DNA from: Clostridium ljungdahlii DSM 13528
GTDB lineage: Bacteria; Bacillota; Clostridia; Clostridiales; Clostridiaceae
Reading direction: 5' to 3'
NCBI RefSeq assembly: GCF_000143685.1
Contig: NC_014328.1
Coordinates: 1,240,001-1,304,000, forward strand
Length of the DNA: 64,000 bases
How positions within the stretch are numbered: position 1 is the stretch's first letter; each line of letters opens with the position of its first letter. Of the stretch, positions 46,407 to 54,880 are shown piece after piece. The position numbers and the translations under genes are program-made. The notes below the pieces were generated by a model. It worked only from the letters and a program-made list of their open reading frames with translations. It was not told the DNA's origin and did not search any database.

Positions 46407-47153
46407 TTAGGAATTATTGCAATAACTCATTTTAAATTTGTAAGGTGATTTATTCTCATTCTTAAAAAATACTTTGCTGAAATATGCAATATCAGTATAA
46501 CCTACTTCCATGGCAATTTGTGTTATAGATTTATCTGTATTGACTAATAACTTTTTAGCATTTTCAAGTCTTAGATTTGTAATATACTGGGTAAATGTCA
46601 CTCCCATTTTTTGCTTGAAATATCTACTTAAGTACTGAGGATTTAAGTGTACAAAATTTGCTACAGTATTTAATTTTATATCTTGTGTATAATTATTATC
46701 AATATATTTTATTGCAGTTTTTATAGTACTTTCAGAAATTTCCTTAGACTTTAAATTAGATATTTTTCTAGAATCAAAGTTATCTATAGATTTAAGAGCT
46801 TTATTTATAGAAGCTTTTAGATTAGATGGCCGAACAGGTTTTAATAAATAATCTATTACTCCATATTTTATTGCCGTTTGTGCGTAGTCAAATTCTCCAT
46901 AGGCTGTTATTATAATTGTTTTAGTGTTTGGCAGAAAGTTAATTATTTCTTTTTGAGCATCTAAACCAGTTTTTTCAGGCATTTTTATATCCATAAGAAT
47001 TATATCAGGTTTATTTATCTTAGCGTTTAATACTGCTTCTTCTCCATTTTTAGAATCTCCTTCAATATCAATATTAAAGAATTCTCTTTGCAATAATATT
47101 CTTAATGATTTTCTCTCAAGAGGTTCATCATCGACTATCATAAGTTTATACAT
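46407..47153 (-). CDS. AraC-type response regulator
   Basis: 248 residues: receiver (MIVDDEPLERKSL, phospho-Asp in IILMDIKMPEKTG, Lys in LLKPVRPS) then a C-terminal double helix-turn-helix AraC domain (residues about 150-245: LNTVANFVHLNPQYLSRYFKQ). ATG 47153 follows AGGAGGG; an upstream in-frame GTG overlaps the RBS. It pairs with the PocR-domain kinase gene just upstream on the same strand, and probably activates both microcompartment transcripts. Confidence 0.92.
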   Translation of the reverse strand: MYKLMIVDDEPLERKSLRILLQREFFNIDIEGDSKNGEEAVLNAKINKPDIILMDIKMPEKTGLDAQKEIINFLPNTKTIIITAYGEFDYAQTAIKYGVIDYLLKPVRPSNLKASINKALKSIDNFDSRKISNLKSKEISESTIKTAIKYIDNNYTQDIKLNTVANFVHLNPQYLSRYFKQKMGVTFTQYITNLRLENAKKLLVNTDKSITQIAMEVGYTDIAYFSKVFFKNENKSPYKFKMSYCNNS

Positions 47154-47221
47154 CTTAATCACCCTCCTGTTAAGGTATTATAAAATTTGTTTAATAGTAA
47201 TGGTTAAAATACTAAAAATTA

Positions 47222-48433
47222 TTATTTCAATTTTGGAATACGTATATATACTTTTGTTCCAACATCAAGAGTACTTTCTATTTTCAGACCGTAATCTCTA
47301 CCAAAATAATGCTTTAGCCTATTGTCAGTATTTTGCAGTCCTATACCTAAACCACTATCAGAGAGGTCTTTTGAGTTATTTAATAGGTTAAGTATGCTGC
47401 TATTAATTCCTCTGCCATTATCACTTATTTCAATTATTATATCTTTTTTTGAATTGGAGGTGCTATTTATAGTTATTTTTCCACCTTCTTTTTTGGTTTC
47501 AAGGCCATGAACGAGGGAGTTTTCAACAAGTGGCTGAAGAATCATGGTTGGAATTCTATATTCATTAAGAGATTCATCTATATTAATTTCATAGGAAATT
47601 CTATCGCTGTACCTTAAAGCTTGGATAAAAAGATATCGTTTTATATTAGTAATTTCATCTTTGAGTTTGGGAAATTCCTCTAAGTTTCGTAAGCTATATC
47701 TTAATAAATCAGAGAGATTATATATTAGTTCTTCTGTTGTAGGAGCATTTTCAATTAGAGCCATACTTGCTATTGTATTTAAAGTGTTAAACAGAAAGTG
47801 AGGATTAATTTGAGCTTGTATAGTTTTTAACTGCATTTTTTTGGCATACTGTTCAAGCTTAATTTTTTCTTCACTTTCTTTTAATAATTTTTCCTGTGTA
47901 AGAGTATGAAGGCCCATTTCAGCTATATAATTTGCAAGAAATGTATAAAATGAAACACAATTTTGTAGGTAGTCGCTTTCAACAATTTCTATGCGTTCAG
48001 CAGCTTCCTTTAGTTTTTCTAGAGGAAGCTCATAATTTTTAGAAATCCAATTTAAGTCTATGGAATCTCTTGTTTGTTGTCCTTTTAGTAATACCTGTCC
48101 GCCCAACACGGCACCTACATAGATATCGTTTACTATTATAGGTGCAGCACAATCAATTAGTCCTGTGTGGCATTTATATACTCTTGGCTTTTTATCTTTC
48201 ATAGCCATAAAGCCTGCTTGAGAATCACAGGATATACAGTTTTTACATCCTTTTGGGGAGGAACGAATAAGTTTACAAAATGGCGTGAAATTGTTTTCAT
48301 TACAAACAGGAACCCCATGAATATCTGTTGTAACTGCAGAAAAAATAACTATTTTAGCGAGTTTGTCTTGGATATCTTTTAAAGTGTTTATATCAATAAT
48401 GTCACTGAATTTAAGATCTTTTAATGAATTCAT
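47222..48433 (-). CDS. PocR-domain sensor histidine kinase
   Basis: 403 residues without membrane helices. The N-terminal PocR ligand domain (about 10-175; cysteine-rich CKLI...GCKNCISC and APIIVNDIYVGAVLGGQV) is known to sense small diols in PocR of Salmonella. The C-terminal half is a LytS-type kinase (QAQINPHFLFNTLNTIA with the phospho-His, then SGLGIGLQNTDNRL). A cytoplasmic sensor of 1,2-propanediol (or glycerol) is the natural reading. RBS GGAGG. Confidence 0.92.
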   Translation of the reverse strand: MNSLKDLKFSDIIDINTLKDIQDKLAKIVIFSAVTTDIHGVPVCNENNFTPFCKLIRSSPKGCKNCISCDSQAGFMAMKDKKPRVYKCHTGLIDCAAPIIVNDIYVGAVLGGQVLLKGQQTRDSIDLNWISKNYELPLEKLKEAAERIEIVESDYLQNCVSFYTFLANYIAEMGLHTLTQEKLLKESEEKIKLEQYAKKMQLKTIQAQINPHFLFNTLNTIASMALIENAPTTEELIYNLSDLLRYSLRNLEEFPKLKDEITNIKRYLFIQALRYSDRISYEINIDESLNEYRIPTMILQPLVENSLVHGLETKKEGGKITINSTSNSKKDIIIEISDNGRGINSSILNLLNNSKDLSDSGLGIGLQNTDNRLKHYFGRDYGLKIESTLDVGTKVYIRIPKLK

Positions 48434-48922
48434 TTGTATATCCTCCGTAAAAAAAAATCTTGTAAATAGTAAGTTACTTTAGAAATATAGCTTATGTATA
48501 TTTGTAAAATTTAAGAATATTTTAAGGGGTACACGATTTGAAAGTCACAGAAAATAAAATTAAAATTTACTGAGTTTATTTTTTAACAATTAAAACTGTG
48601 AAAATAAAATAAGTTAAATGAAAAATAGATATTTAACTTATATAATACTCAAACAAAATTTGTCGCTTAATAGAATTATAATATTTAATGTGTCGATTTA
48701 CAAGAAAATTAACTAATGAATATAAAAATATAACAAATTTCTAAGATGTCAAAATAGTACAACATATAAAAATATATATTGTACAAAATGCAGTCGAATT
48801 TATTAAAAAACTTTATTTGCTTTTGTAATAAAATTAAACCACAAATTTGATTATAAAAAATATTATAAACTTTTGGGGGTGAGATCTTATAGGAAAAAAA
48901 CATTGCTAGGTACAGTAATTTA
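48434..48922. promoter_or_regulatory. Divergent control region of kinase and shell operon
   Basis: An AT-rich region of about 490 bases. It holds the second copy of the 50-base block (48749-48798, TCAAAATAGTACAACATAT ... GTCGAA) and further GTCG cores: TGTCGCTTAATAG (48661) and TGTCGATTTACAA (48691), spaced exactly 30 bases. Such phased direct repeats fit an AraC-type regulator. No good gene lies here. Confidence 0.5.
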
Positions 48923-49045
48923 ATGAATCATCAGCTAATAAGAAGGCTGCAAGGTTTAATAGCTAAGGTAGCAAATGTTAAAGAAATTTACCTTCATTGT
49001 CAAAATATTAAATGTTTCGAGGTGGAAAAATGGATCAAGAGATAA
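48923..49045 (+). CDS. Small ORF ahead of the shell operon (doubtful)
   Basis: A 40-codon ORF (MNHQLIRRLQGLIAKVANVK...) runs into the first shell gene, overlapping its start out of frame. It has no clear RBS and no recognisable product, so it may be a decayed gene, a leader peptide, or chance. Confidence 0.25.
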   Translation: MNHQLIRRLQGLIAKVANVKEIYLHCQNIKCFEVEKWIKR

Positions 49046-49893
49046 TCAATAAGGTTTTGGAAGAGCTTAGAAAGAAAACAAATTGTGAAAATTCAAGTGA
49101 TACAACAGATAAAACACAAAATACACAAAATTCTAAATCAGAATTAAAGGAAGAAAAAATAATAGAAAAGGAAGAAAAGAGGGAAGCTTTTATGATAAAT
49201 GATACGCCTGTAATAACAGAATATGTAGGATGTGCTATTGGAGATACGGTTGGTTTGGTTATTGCTAACATTGATGGAAGTATTCAAGAAAAAATGAACT
49301 TGGATCCTAAGTACCGTTCTTTAGGAATTATAAGTGCAAGGACAGGTGCTGGACCTCATATTATGGCTGCAGATGAAGCTGTAAAAGCAACAAATACTGT
49401 AATTGCGGCAATAGAACTTCCAAGGGATACAAAAGGTGGTGCAGGACATGGATCACTCATAATTTTTGCTTCTGAAGATGTATCAGATGCTAGAAGAGCT
49501 GTTGAAGTTGCATTAAAAGATGTAGAAAGAACATTTGGAGATGTATATGGATGTGATGCGGGACATGCAGAACTTCATTATACTGCAAGAGCAAGTCTTG
49601 CACTCGAAAAGGCTTATGGGGCTCCACTTGGAAAATCTTTTGGAATAGTTGTAGGAGCACCAGCAGGGGTAGGTTTGGTTATGGCAGATACTGCAATGAA
49701 AACTGCTAATGTGGAATTGGTTACTTATGCAAGTCCAAATGATGGTACATCACATTCAAATGAGGTAATTATATCAATAACAGGAGATTCTGGAGCTGTT
49801 AAGCAGTCTGTAATAGCGGCTAGAGAAGTAGGAATAGGAATATTAAAATCTATGGGACAAAATCCTATTTCAACAACAAAGCCTTATATTTAA
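49030..49893 (+). CDS. pduB: BMC-T shell protein, PduB-like
   Basis: About 287 residues from ATG 49030 (GAGGTGG upstream). An N-terminal amphipathic peptide (MDQEIINKVLEELRKK) precedes a lysine/glutamate-rich linker, resembling the extension by which PduB ties cargo to the shell. Two BMC domains follow (about 50-165 and 170-285), each with a family pattern (GDTVGLVIAN / GKSFGIVVGAPAG), forming pseudohexameric trimers. First gene of the shell operon. Confidence 0.9.
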   Translation: MDQEIINKVLEELRKKTNCENSSDTTDKTQNTQNSKSELKEEKIIEKEEKREAFMINDTPVITEYVGCAIGDTVGLVIANIDGSIQEKMNLDPKYRSLGIISARTGAGPHIMAADEAVKATNTVIAAIELPRDTKGGAGHGSLIIFASEDVSDARRAVEVALKDVERTFGDVYGCDAGHAELHYTARASLALEKAYGAPLGKSFGIVVGAPAGVGLVMADTAMKTANVELVTYASPNDGTSHSNEVIISITGDSGAVKQSVIAAREVGIGILKSMGQNPISTTKPYI

Positions 49894-49948
49894 GCTATAT
49901 GCAAACGCTTATATAAATATATGTTATAAACGTAAAAGAAGGGATAAT

Positions 49949-51091
49949 ATGACTATATTTAACATTAAACCCATAATTTGTTTTAATAGAGGGTCAATAG
50001 AGTATTTGAAAAACATAAAGAATAAAAGAGTGTGTATAGTTACGGACCCGTTTATGCTTAAATCAGGTACTGCAGATAAAATAATTGACATATTAAAAGA
50101 TAATAAAGTTGAGTATGAAATTTTTTCAGAGATAAAACCTGATCCACCGATTGAAATCGTTGCTATGGGAGTAAATAAAATGAGAATATTTAAACCAGAT
50201 GTAGTAATTGCATTAGGCGGCGGTTCATCAATTGATGCTACGAAAAGCATTATATTCTTTACTATTAAAATATTAAATACTAATGGAGGCAATTATAAAA
50301 AACCATTATTTGTAGCTATTCCAACTACTAGTGGTACAGGATCAGAAGTTACTTCTTTTTCAGTAATTACAATGGGAGGTACAAAATTTCCTTTGATTAA
50401 TGATGAATTAGTTCCAGATATAGCTATAATTGATGCAAATCTTGTTAAAACAGTGCCTCAACGAATAACAGCAGATACTGGAATGGATGTTTTGACTCAT
50501 GCCATTGAGGCGTATGTTTCGACAAAAAGCTCTGATTATACAGATGCGCTGGCTGAAAAGGTTGTAAAATTAGTATTTGACTATTTACTAAGGGCTTATA
50601 GAGATGGAAACGATGTGCTTGCAAGAGAAAAATTACATAATGCATCTTGCATGGCTGGTATGGCATTTACAAATGCATCTTTAGGAATTAATCACAGTAT
50701 GGCACATACATTAGGGGGGAAATTTCATATACCACATGGTAGGGCAAATGCAATTTTATTACCGTATGTCATTGAGTATAATGCTAATTTAAAATCAGAA
50801 AATGAAACAGAATCAGGAAAAAAGTATGCTAATTTGTCTAGAATCTTAGGGTTACCTTGTGCTTCTACAAATGAGGGAGTAAGAAGTATTATTGCTGCAA
50901 TAAAAATATTAATGAATGCAACTAATACACCTATGAACTTACAGGAAGTAAACATAGATAAACTTGATTTTTTAAACGAACTAGAGAATATGGTAAATGA
51001 TGCTTTAAATGATAAATGCACAGCTACTAATCCAAGGAAAACTAGCAAAGAAGAAATAGCTAAATTGTTTGAAGAAGTTTATGGTAAATAG
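49949..51091 (+). CDS. Iron-containing alcohol dehydrogenase (EutG/PduQ-like)
   Basis: 380-residue group III dehydrogenase: GGGSSIDATK, IPTTSGTGSEVTSF, and Fe-ligand histidines in DVLTHAIEAY, NHSMAHTLGG and PHGRANA. Reduces propionaldehyde to propanol while recycling NAD+ inside the shell, with the CoA-acylating dehydrogenase consuming NAD+. The 55-base gap before it carries a 12/14 cre-like match at 49900. The N-terminus does not show an obvious encapsulation peptide. Confidence 0.9.
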   Translation: MTIFNIKPIICFNRGSIEYLKNIKNKRVCIVTDPFMLKSGTADKIIDILKDNKVEYEIFSEIKPDPPIEIVAMGVNKMRIFKPDVVIALGGGSSIDATKSIIFFTIKILNTNGGNYKKPLFVAIPTTSGTGSEVTSFSVITMGGTKFPLINDELVPDIAIIDANLVKTVPQRITADTGMDVLTHAIEAYVSTKSSDYTDALAEKVVKLVFDYLLRAYRDGNDVLAREKLHNASCMAGMAFTNASLGINHSMAHTLGGKFHIPHGRANAILLPYVIEYNANLKSENETESGKKYANLSRILGLPCASTNEGVRSIIAAIKILMNATNTPMNLQEVNIDKLDFLNELENMVNDALNDKCTATNPRKTSKEEIAKLFEEVYGK

Positions 51092-51135
51092 CATTTTTAT
51101 AAATTAGCGGAAATGTTAACAATAAGGAGGATAAT

Positions 51136-51945
51136 ATGAATATGAAAAATAAATTATTAGGTGAATGTTTTGCTGAATTTATAGGTACATTTATCTTATT
51201 ATTTATTGGAATTGGGGTAGTAGCAGCTCTAGTTGCAGTAAATGCAAACGTTACATTTTGGGGATTATCTATGTGTTGGGGATTAGCTATAACAATAGCT
51301 ATATTTGTTGTTGGCGATACTTCCGGAGCTCATATAAATCCTGCGGTTACAATAGCTCTAGCAGTATGGAAGAAATTTGACAAAAAGAAAGTAATTCCTT
51401 ATATTGTTTCACAAATTTTAGGAGCTTTTACAGCAGCAGCAATAGTTTATGGGTTATATGGCAGTTCTATAAGACAATTTGAAAGCAGCAAAAATATTAT
51501 TAGAAACTCACAAGCTGGGTGGAGTTCAGCAGGAATATTTAGTACATTCCCTAAAACAGGGTTGTCAATGTTCAATGCTTTTATGGTAGAAATGTGTATA
51601 ACGGCCATTTTAGTATTAGTTATTTTTGCAGTAACAGATGGATGCAATAAGAGTTGTCCTAAAAATGGTATGCCAGCTTTGGCTATAGGTTTGGTAGTAG
51701 CGTTATTAGGAGCATCATTTGGAACTTTAACTGGTTTTGCTATGAATCCAGCCCGTGATTTTGGTCCAAGATTATTATGTGTGCTGGCAGGATGGGGAAC
51801 AAATGCTTTTGGACCTAATAATTATGGACTTATTGTACCTATATTTGCTCCTATTGTAGGAGGAATTTTAGGTGGAGGCATATATGAAAAATTAATTTCA
51901 CTTTATTTACCTGCTAAAATGAAACCTAGTATTGAAAAGAATTAG
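51136..51945 (+). CDS. MIP-family glycerol/propanediol facilitator
   Basis: 269-residue aquaglyceroporin with six helices and two NPA boxes (SGAHINPAVTIAL and FAMNPARDFGP). The D in NPARD is the usual glycerol-facilitator signature, so small polyols such as glycerol or 1,2-propanediol should pass. In the cell membrane, it would supply substrate to the pathway, like PduF. RBS AAGGAGG. Confidence 0.92.
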   Translation: MNMKNKLLGECFAEFIGTFILLFIGIGVVAALVAVNANVTFWGLSMCWGLAITIAIFVVGDTSGAHINPAVTIALAVWKKFDKKKVIPYIVSQILGAFTAAAIVYGLYGSSIRQFESSKNIIRNSQAGWSSAGIFSTFPKTGLSMFNAFMVEMCITAILVLVIFAVTDGCNKSCPKNGMPALAIGLVVALLGASFGTLTGFAMNPARDFGPRLLCVLAGWGTNAFGPNNYGLIVPIFAPIVGGILGGGIYEKLISLYLPAKMKPSIEKN

Positions 51946-51979
51946 GTTGAGAGCTAGAAGAGGGTAAAGGGGGTTCAAA

Positions 51980-52753
51980 ATGAAATTTATTACCGAAATT
52001 GATTTGCGGGATTTATATAGAAAAGAACCTTTTACAGATTATGAGTTAAAACTTGGGACAAGACTTACACCTGAAGCAAGTCAGTTTCTGTCAGACAAAG
52101 GTATAAATATGTTTGATGACGGGTCTTATTACAAAAAGAGAAATGTTGTAAATAAAGAACAACCTGTGGAGAAGAAGCATGATGTAGATAAAAAACAAGC
52201 TGTAGAGAAAAAGGAAACTGTGGAAAAGGTGCAGAGCATAAATGAAAATCAAACACCTGCACAGCCCAAAAAGAAGAATAATTGGAAGAAGAAAAAACTT
52301 TACAGTAAGATGAAATCAACGGAAGCATTGTTCCTTATTACAGAAGAAGAACTTTTGAATAAGGATATCCTTTGGGCACAGAATGTTATTAGTTTAGGTA
52401 AGCAGTTTACTAAAATTAAAAACGCCATTCAGGGTAAAGGGTCCGTTGAAAATCTTTGTATTAAGGAATGTACAGCAATAAATTTTAGCAATTATTCACT
52501 TGATTTAGATGATTGCTTTGAAATTACAGAATTTCATATGCAGCTTAAAAAGGGAAGAGATATCATAATTTTGCATAGACTGCGATGTGCTCTTAGAGAA
52601 ATCGAACCATTCATTTTAGAAGCATATGAAGATAGTGAAGATGAGGATGCATTGTGCAGTGATACTATTGGAAAGATCAATCAAATTATTAATGCTTTGT
52701 CCCAAATGATTTGTTCTATTTTTGGAGGTACAAAATGTCAGAGAAAAATTTGA
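51980..52753 (+). CDS. EutT-like protein with lysine-rich linker, probably degenerate
   Basis: 257 residues. The N-terminus MKFITEIDLRDLYRKEP...RLTPEASQFLSDKGI matches the start of EutT cobalamin adenosyltransferases. A linker of EKK/DKKQ repeats and KKKNNWKKKK follows, then a helical domain with ILHRLRCALREIEPFILEAY reminiscent of ATP:corrinoid transferases. The HX11CCX2C metal motif of EutT is not seen, and the pathway needs no B12, so it is likely structural or repurposed. Overlaps the next gene by 19 bases. Confidence 0.7.
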   Translation: MKFITEIDLRDLYRKEPFTDYELKLGTRLTPEASQFLSDKGINMFDDGSYYKKRNVVNKEQPVEKKHDVDKKQAVEKKETVEKVQSINENQTPAQPKKKNNWKKKKLYSKMKSTEALFLITEEELLNKDILWAQNVISLGKQFTKIKNAIQGKGSVENLCIKECTAINFSNYSLDLDDCFEITEFHMQLKKGRDIIILHRLRCALREIEPFILEAYEDSEDEDALCSDTIGKINQIINALSQMICSIFGGTKCQRKI

Positions 52754-53577
52754 CTTTTAAGTTCTGCGACCAACTTGTGAAAGATTTTGAACATGTAGTA
52801 AAGCATCCGATTGTTGGCAAGTCATCTGTTTATTATACAGGAGTTGACTTAGGTACAGCATGTGTTGTCCTAGCAGTTGTAGATGAAAACTATAAACCAG
52901 TAGCAGGTGCTTATAAATATGCAGATGTAGTTCGAGATGGTATGGTTGTTGATTATATTGGTGCAATCAATATTGTTAGAGAGATGAAGCATGAAATTGA
53001 AGAAAAGTTAGGTACAGAGTTGATTTATGGAGCTGCAGCTATTCCACCAGGAACAGATGATTTGGATTCAGGGGCAGTTAAAAATGTAGTTCAGGCAGCT
53101 GGTTTTGAACTTACAAGTGTGCTTGATGAACCAACGGCTGCTAATAAAGTTCTTAGAATTAAGAATGGTGCAGTTGTAGATATCGGTGGTGGAACAACTG
53201 GAATTTCAATTTTAAAAGATGGAAAAGTTGTTTATATTGCAGATGAACCAACAGGAGGTACTCAGTTTTCATTAGTAGTTTCTGGTGCATATAAAATGCC
53301 TTTTGCAGAAGCAGAATTGTATAAACGTAATCCAGAAAACCATAAGGACCTTTTACCTGTACTAAAGCCAGTAGTTGAAAAAATTGCATCTATTATTAAC
53401 CAGCATATTAAAGGGTATGATGTTCAGGAAATATCTCTGGTTGGAGGAACTTGCTGTCTGACAGGTATTGAGACAATTATAGAAAAAAAGACAGGAATAT
53501 TTACTCATAAGCCAAAGAATCCGATGTTTGTAACCCCTTTAGGCATAGCACTTAGCTGTACGCAGGAAAGTATATAG
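52735..53577 (+). CDS. eutJ: EutJ-like actin/Hsp70-fold chaperone
   Basis: 280 residues of the Hsp70/actin ATPase fold found in Eut and Grp microcompartment operons: VDLGTACVVLAVVDE phosphate-1, DIGGGTTGISIL phosphate-2, and SLVGGTCCLTGIE adenosine segment. It may help cargo or shell assembly (family role not firmly shown). ATG 52735 after GGAGGTAC is chosen; the gene before runs past it. Confidence 0.85.
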   Translation: MSEKNLTFKFCDQLVKDFEHVVKHPIVGKSSVYYTGVDLGTACVVLAVVDENYKPVAGAYKYADVVRDGMVVDYIGAINIVREMKHEIEEKLGTELIYGAAAIPPGTDDLDSGAVKNVVQAAGFELTSVLDEPTAANKVLRIKNGAVVDIGGGTTGISILKDGKVVYIADEPTGGTQFSLVVSGAYKMPFAEAELYKRNPENHKDLLPVLKPVVEKIASIINQHIKGYDVQEISLVGGTCCLTGIETIIEKKTGIFTHKPKNPMFVTPLGIALSCTQESI

Positions 53578-53593
53578 TTGGAGATGATTCAAT

Positions 53594-53899
53594 ATGGAAT
53601 TTCGAACTATTAAATCGCCTTCAAAGGGTACAATAGATATGCTTATGAGGCGTATGGGTGCTAATGTTAATAAGGATTCAATTTGTGTTGATGCGGTTGG
53701 TCTTGTACAAGGTAAAATGCTGGACATGATTTATGCCGCAGATATTGCTGAAAAGGCAGTTGGTGTCACAGTAGAAGATATTAAAGGAAGTTGTCCACAG
53801 AACATGATAATGATTGCGATTTTTGGCGATACGTCATCTGTTGAATCAGCAATTCAGGAGATTAAGCGCAATGTTAAAAAGGAGAAAGATATATGTTAA
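53594..53899 (+). CDS. grpU: GrpU-like Fe-S BMC shell protein
   Basis: 101-residue divergent BMC-domain shell protein. The start MEFRTIKSPSKGTIDMLMRR and the central VEDIKGSCPQNMIMIAIFGD match GrpU, the shell protein of glycyl-radical propanediol microcompartments that binds an iron-sulfur cluster in the pore of its hexamer (known for the family). The GSCPQ segment holds the cluster cysteine by analogy. Its presence marks the locus as Grp-type (GRM3). Overlaps eutN by 7 bases. Confidence 0.85.
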   Translation: MEFRTIKSPSKGTIDMLMRRMGANVNKDSICVDAVGLVQGKMLDMIYAADIAEKAVGVTVEDIKGSCPQNMIMIAIFGDTSSVESAIQEIKRNVKKEKDIC

Positions 53900-54159
53900 T
53901 AGCAAGATTAATTGACAATGTATGGGCAACAAGAAAAGCAGAATCACTTAATGGATTGAAGTTTATGTTAGCGGAAGTAATTGGTGGAACTGGTGCTGGT
54001 CAGCATTTAGTTGTTGCAGATATAATCAGTGCCGGAATTGGAGATAGAGTTCTTGTTTCAACCGGGTCATCAGCTCGAAAAATGTTAGATGAATGTGAGG
54101 ACATCCCGGTTGATGCAGTTGTTGTTGGAATTATTGATGAAGATTGCAATGTAGAATAG
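53893..54159 (+). CDS. EutN/CcmL-type BMC vertex protein
   Basis: 88-residue pentameric shell-vertex protein (BMC-P): MLIARLIDNVWATRKAESL, the conserved GAGQHLVVADIISAGIGDRVLVSTGSS split over the middle, and VVGIIDE at the end. It caps the corners of the polyhedral shell. Its ATG overlaps the stop region of grpU. Confidence 0.93.
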   Translation: MLIARLIDNVWATRKAESLNGLKFMLAEVIGGTGAGQHLVVADIISAGIGDRVLVSTGSSARKMLDECEDIPVDAVVVGIIDEDCNVE

Positions 54160-54176
54160 ACTCAGGAGGTACAAGA

Positions 54177-54848
54177 ATGAAAAAATTAATTTGTGCAAAA
54201 GATGTTGAGACTGCAGAAAGGCAGGGCCAAAAAGTAGTGTACATTGGATGTGAAGCAATTATTACTCCATCAGCCAAAGATATAGCAAAAAGTTATGGCA
54301 TAGAATTTTCTACTGAAAAGCAAGTCCTTGAAGCAAAAAGTTCTTGTGAAGTGGAAACTCCTTGTGAAACAAAAACTTCTGAGCTTGAAAAAGTTTTTGA
54401 AAATGGAATTGATAGTGAAGTAATTTATAAAGTATTTAAGATCATGATGAAAAAAGGCCTTTTAAATGGAGTGATTGATTTGATTACCAATAAGAAGCCT
54501 TATCTTGCTGAGACTGACTCTATCGGTTTAAAGATTGTTCGTGGCAGTTCAGTAAAATATGAAGCACTTGATACTGGAAATCCTGATGACAAAGTATTTT
54601 ATCAGGAGATAATCAATGCAGACGATGGTTCTTCAATGAATGCCGGATTTATTACAATTGAAAGTTGTAAATTTGATTGGGAAACAGAATGTCAGGAACT
54701 TTACTATGTTATAGAGGGTACATTGACAGTAACAGTGGATAATAAAGTTTATACTGCACATCCTGGTGATTCAGTATTCTTCCCTAAGGGAGCTAAGATA
54801 GCATTTGGTTCACCTGACAAGATGAAAGCATTCTATGCTACATATTAG
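54177..54848 (+). CDS. eutQ: EutQ-like cupin protein
   Basis: About 223 residues: an N-terminal helix-loop (KLICAKDVETAE...IITPSAKDIAKSYGI) like other EutQ proteins, then a C-terminal cupin barrel (QELYYVIEGTLTVTVD, HPGDSVFFPKGAKIAFGS). EutQ of Salmonella has acetate-kinase activity, which would matter here because no PduW kinase is present. ATG 54177 follows AGGAGG; a longer frame open from 54144 is ignored. Confidence 0.85.
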   Translation: MKKLICAKDVETAERQGQKVVYIGCEAIITPSAKDIAKSYGIEFSTEKQVLEAKSSCEVETPCETKTSELEKVFENGIDSEVIYKVFKIMMKKGLLNGVIDLITNKKPYLAETDSIGLKIVRGSSVKYEALDTGNPDDKVFYQEIINADDGSSMNAGFITIESCKFDWETECQELYYVIEGTLTVTVDNKVYTAHPGDSVFFPKGAKIAFGSPDKMKAFYATY

Positions 54849-54880
54849 AATAGCTGATCAAGGTTGAGGAGGGTTAAATA

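Noticed and set aside
48709..48903. Minus-strand 64-residue frame in the shell-operon upstream region
   Set aside because: AT-rich, phenylalanine/tyrosine-rich composition without RBS; it covers the shared promoter block.
49900..49913. cre-like TGCAAACGCTTATA between pduB and the alcohol dehydrogenase gene
   Set aside because: Two mismatches to cre and an internal operon position; too weak to list as a separate operator.
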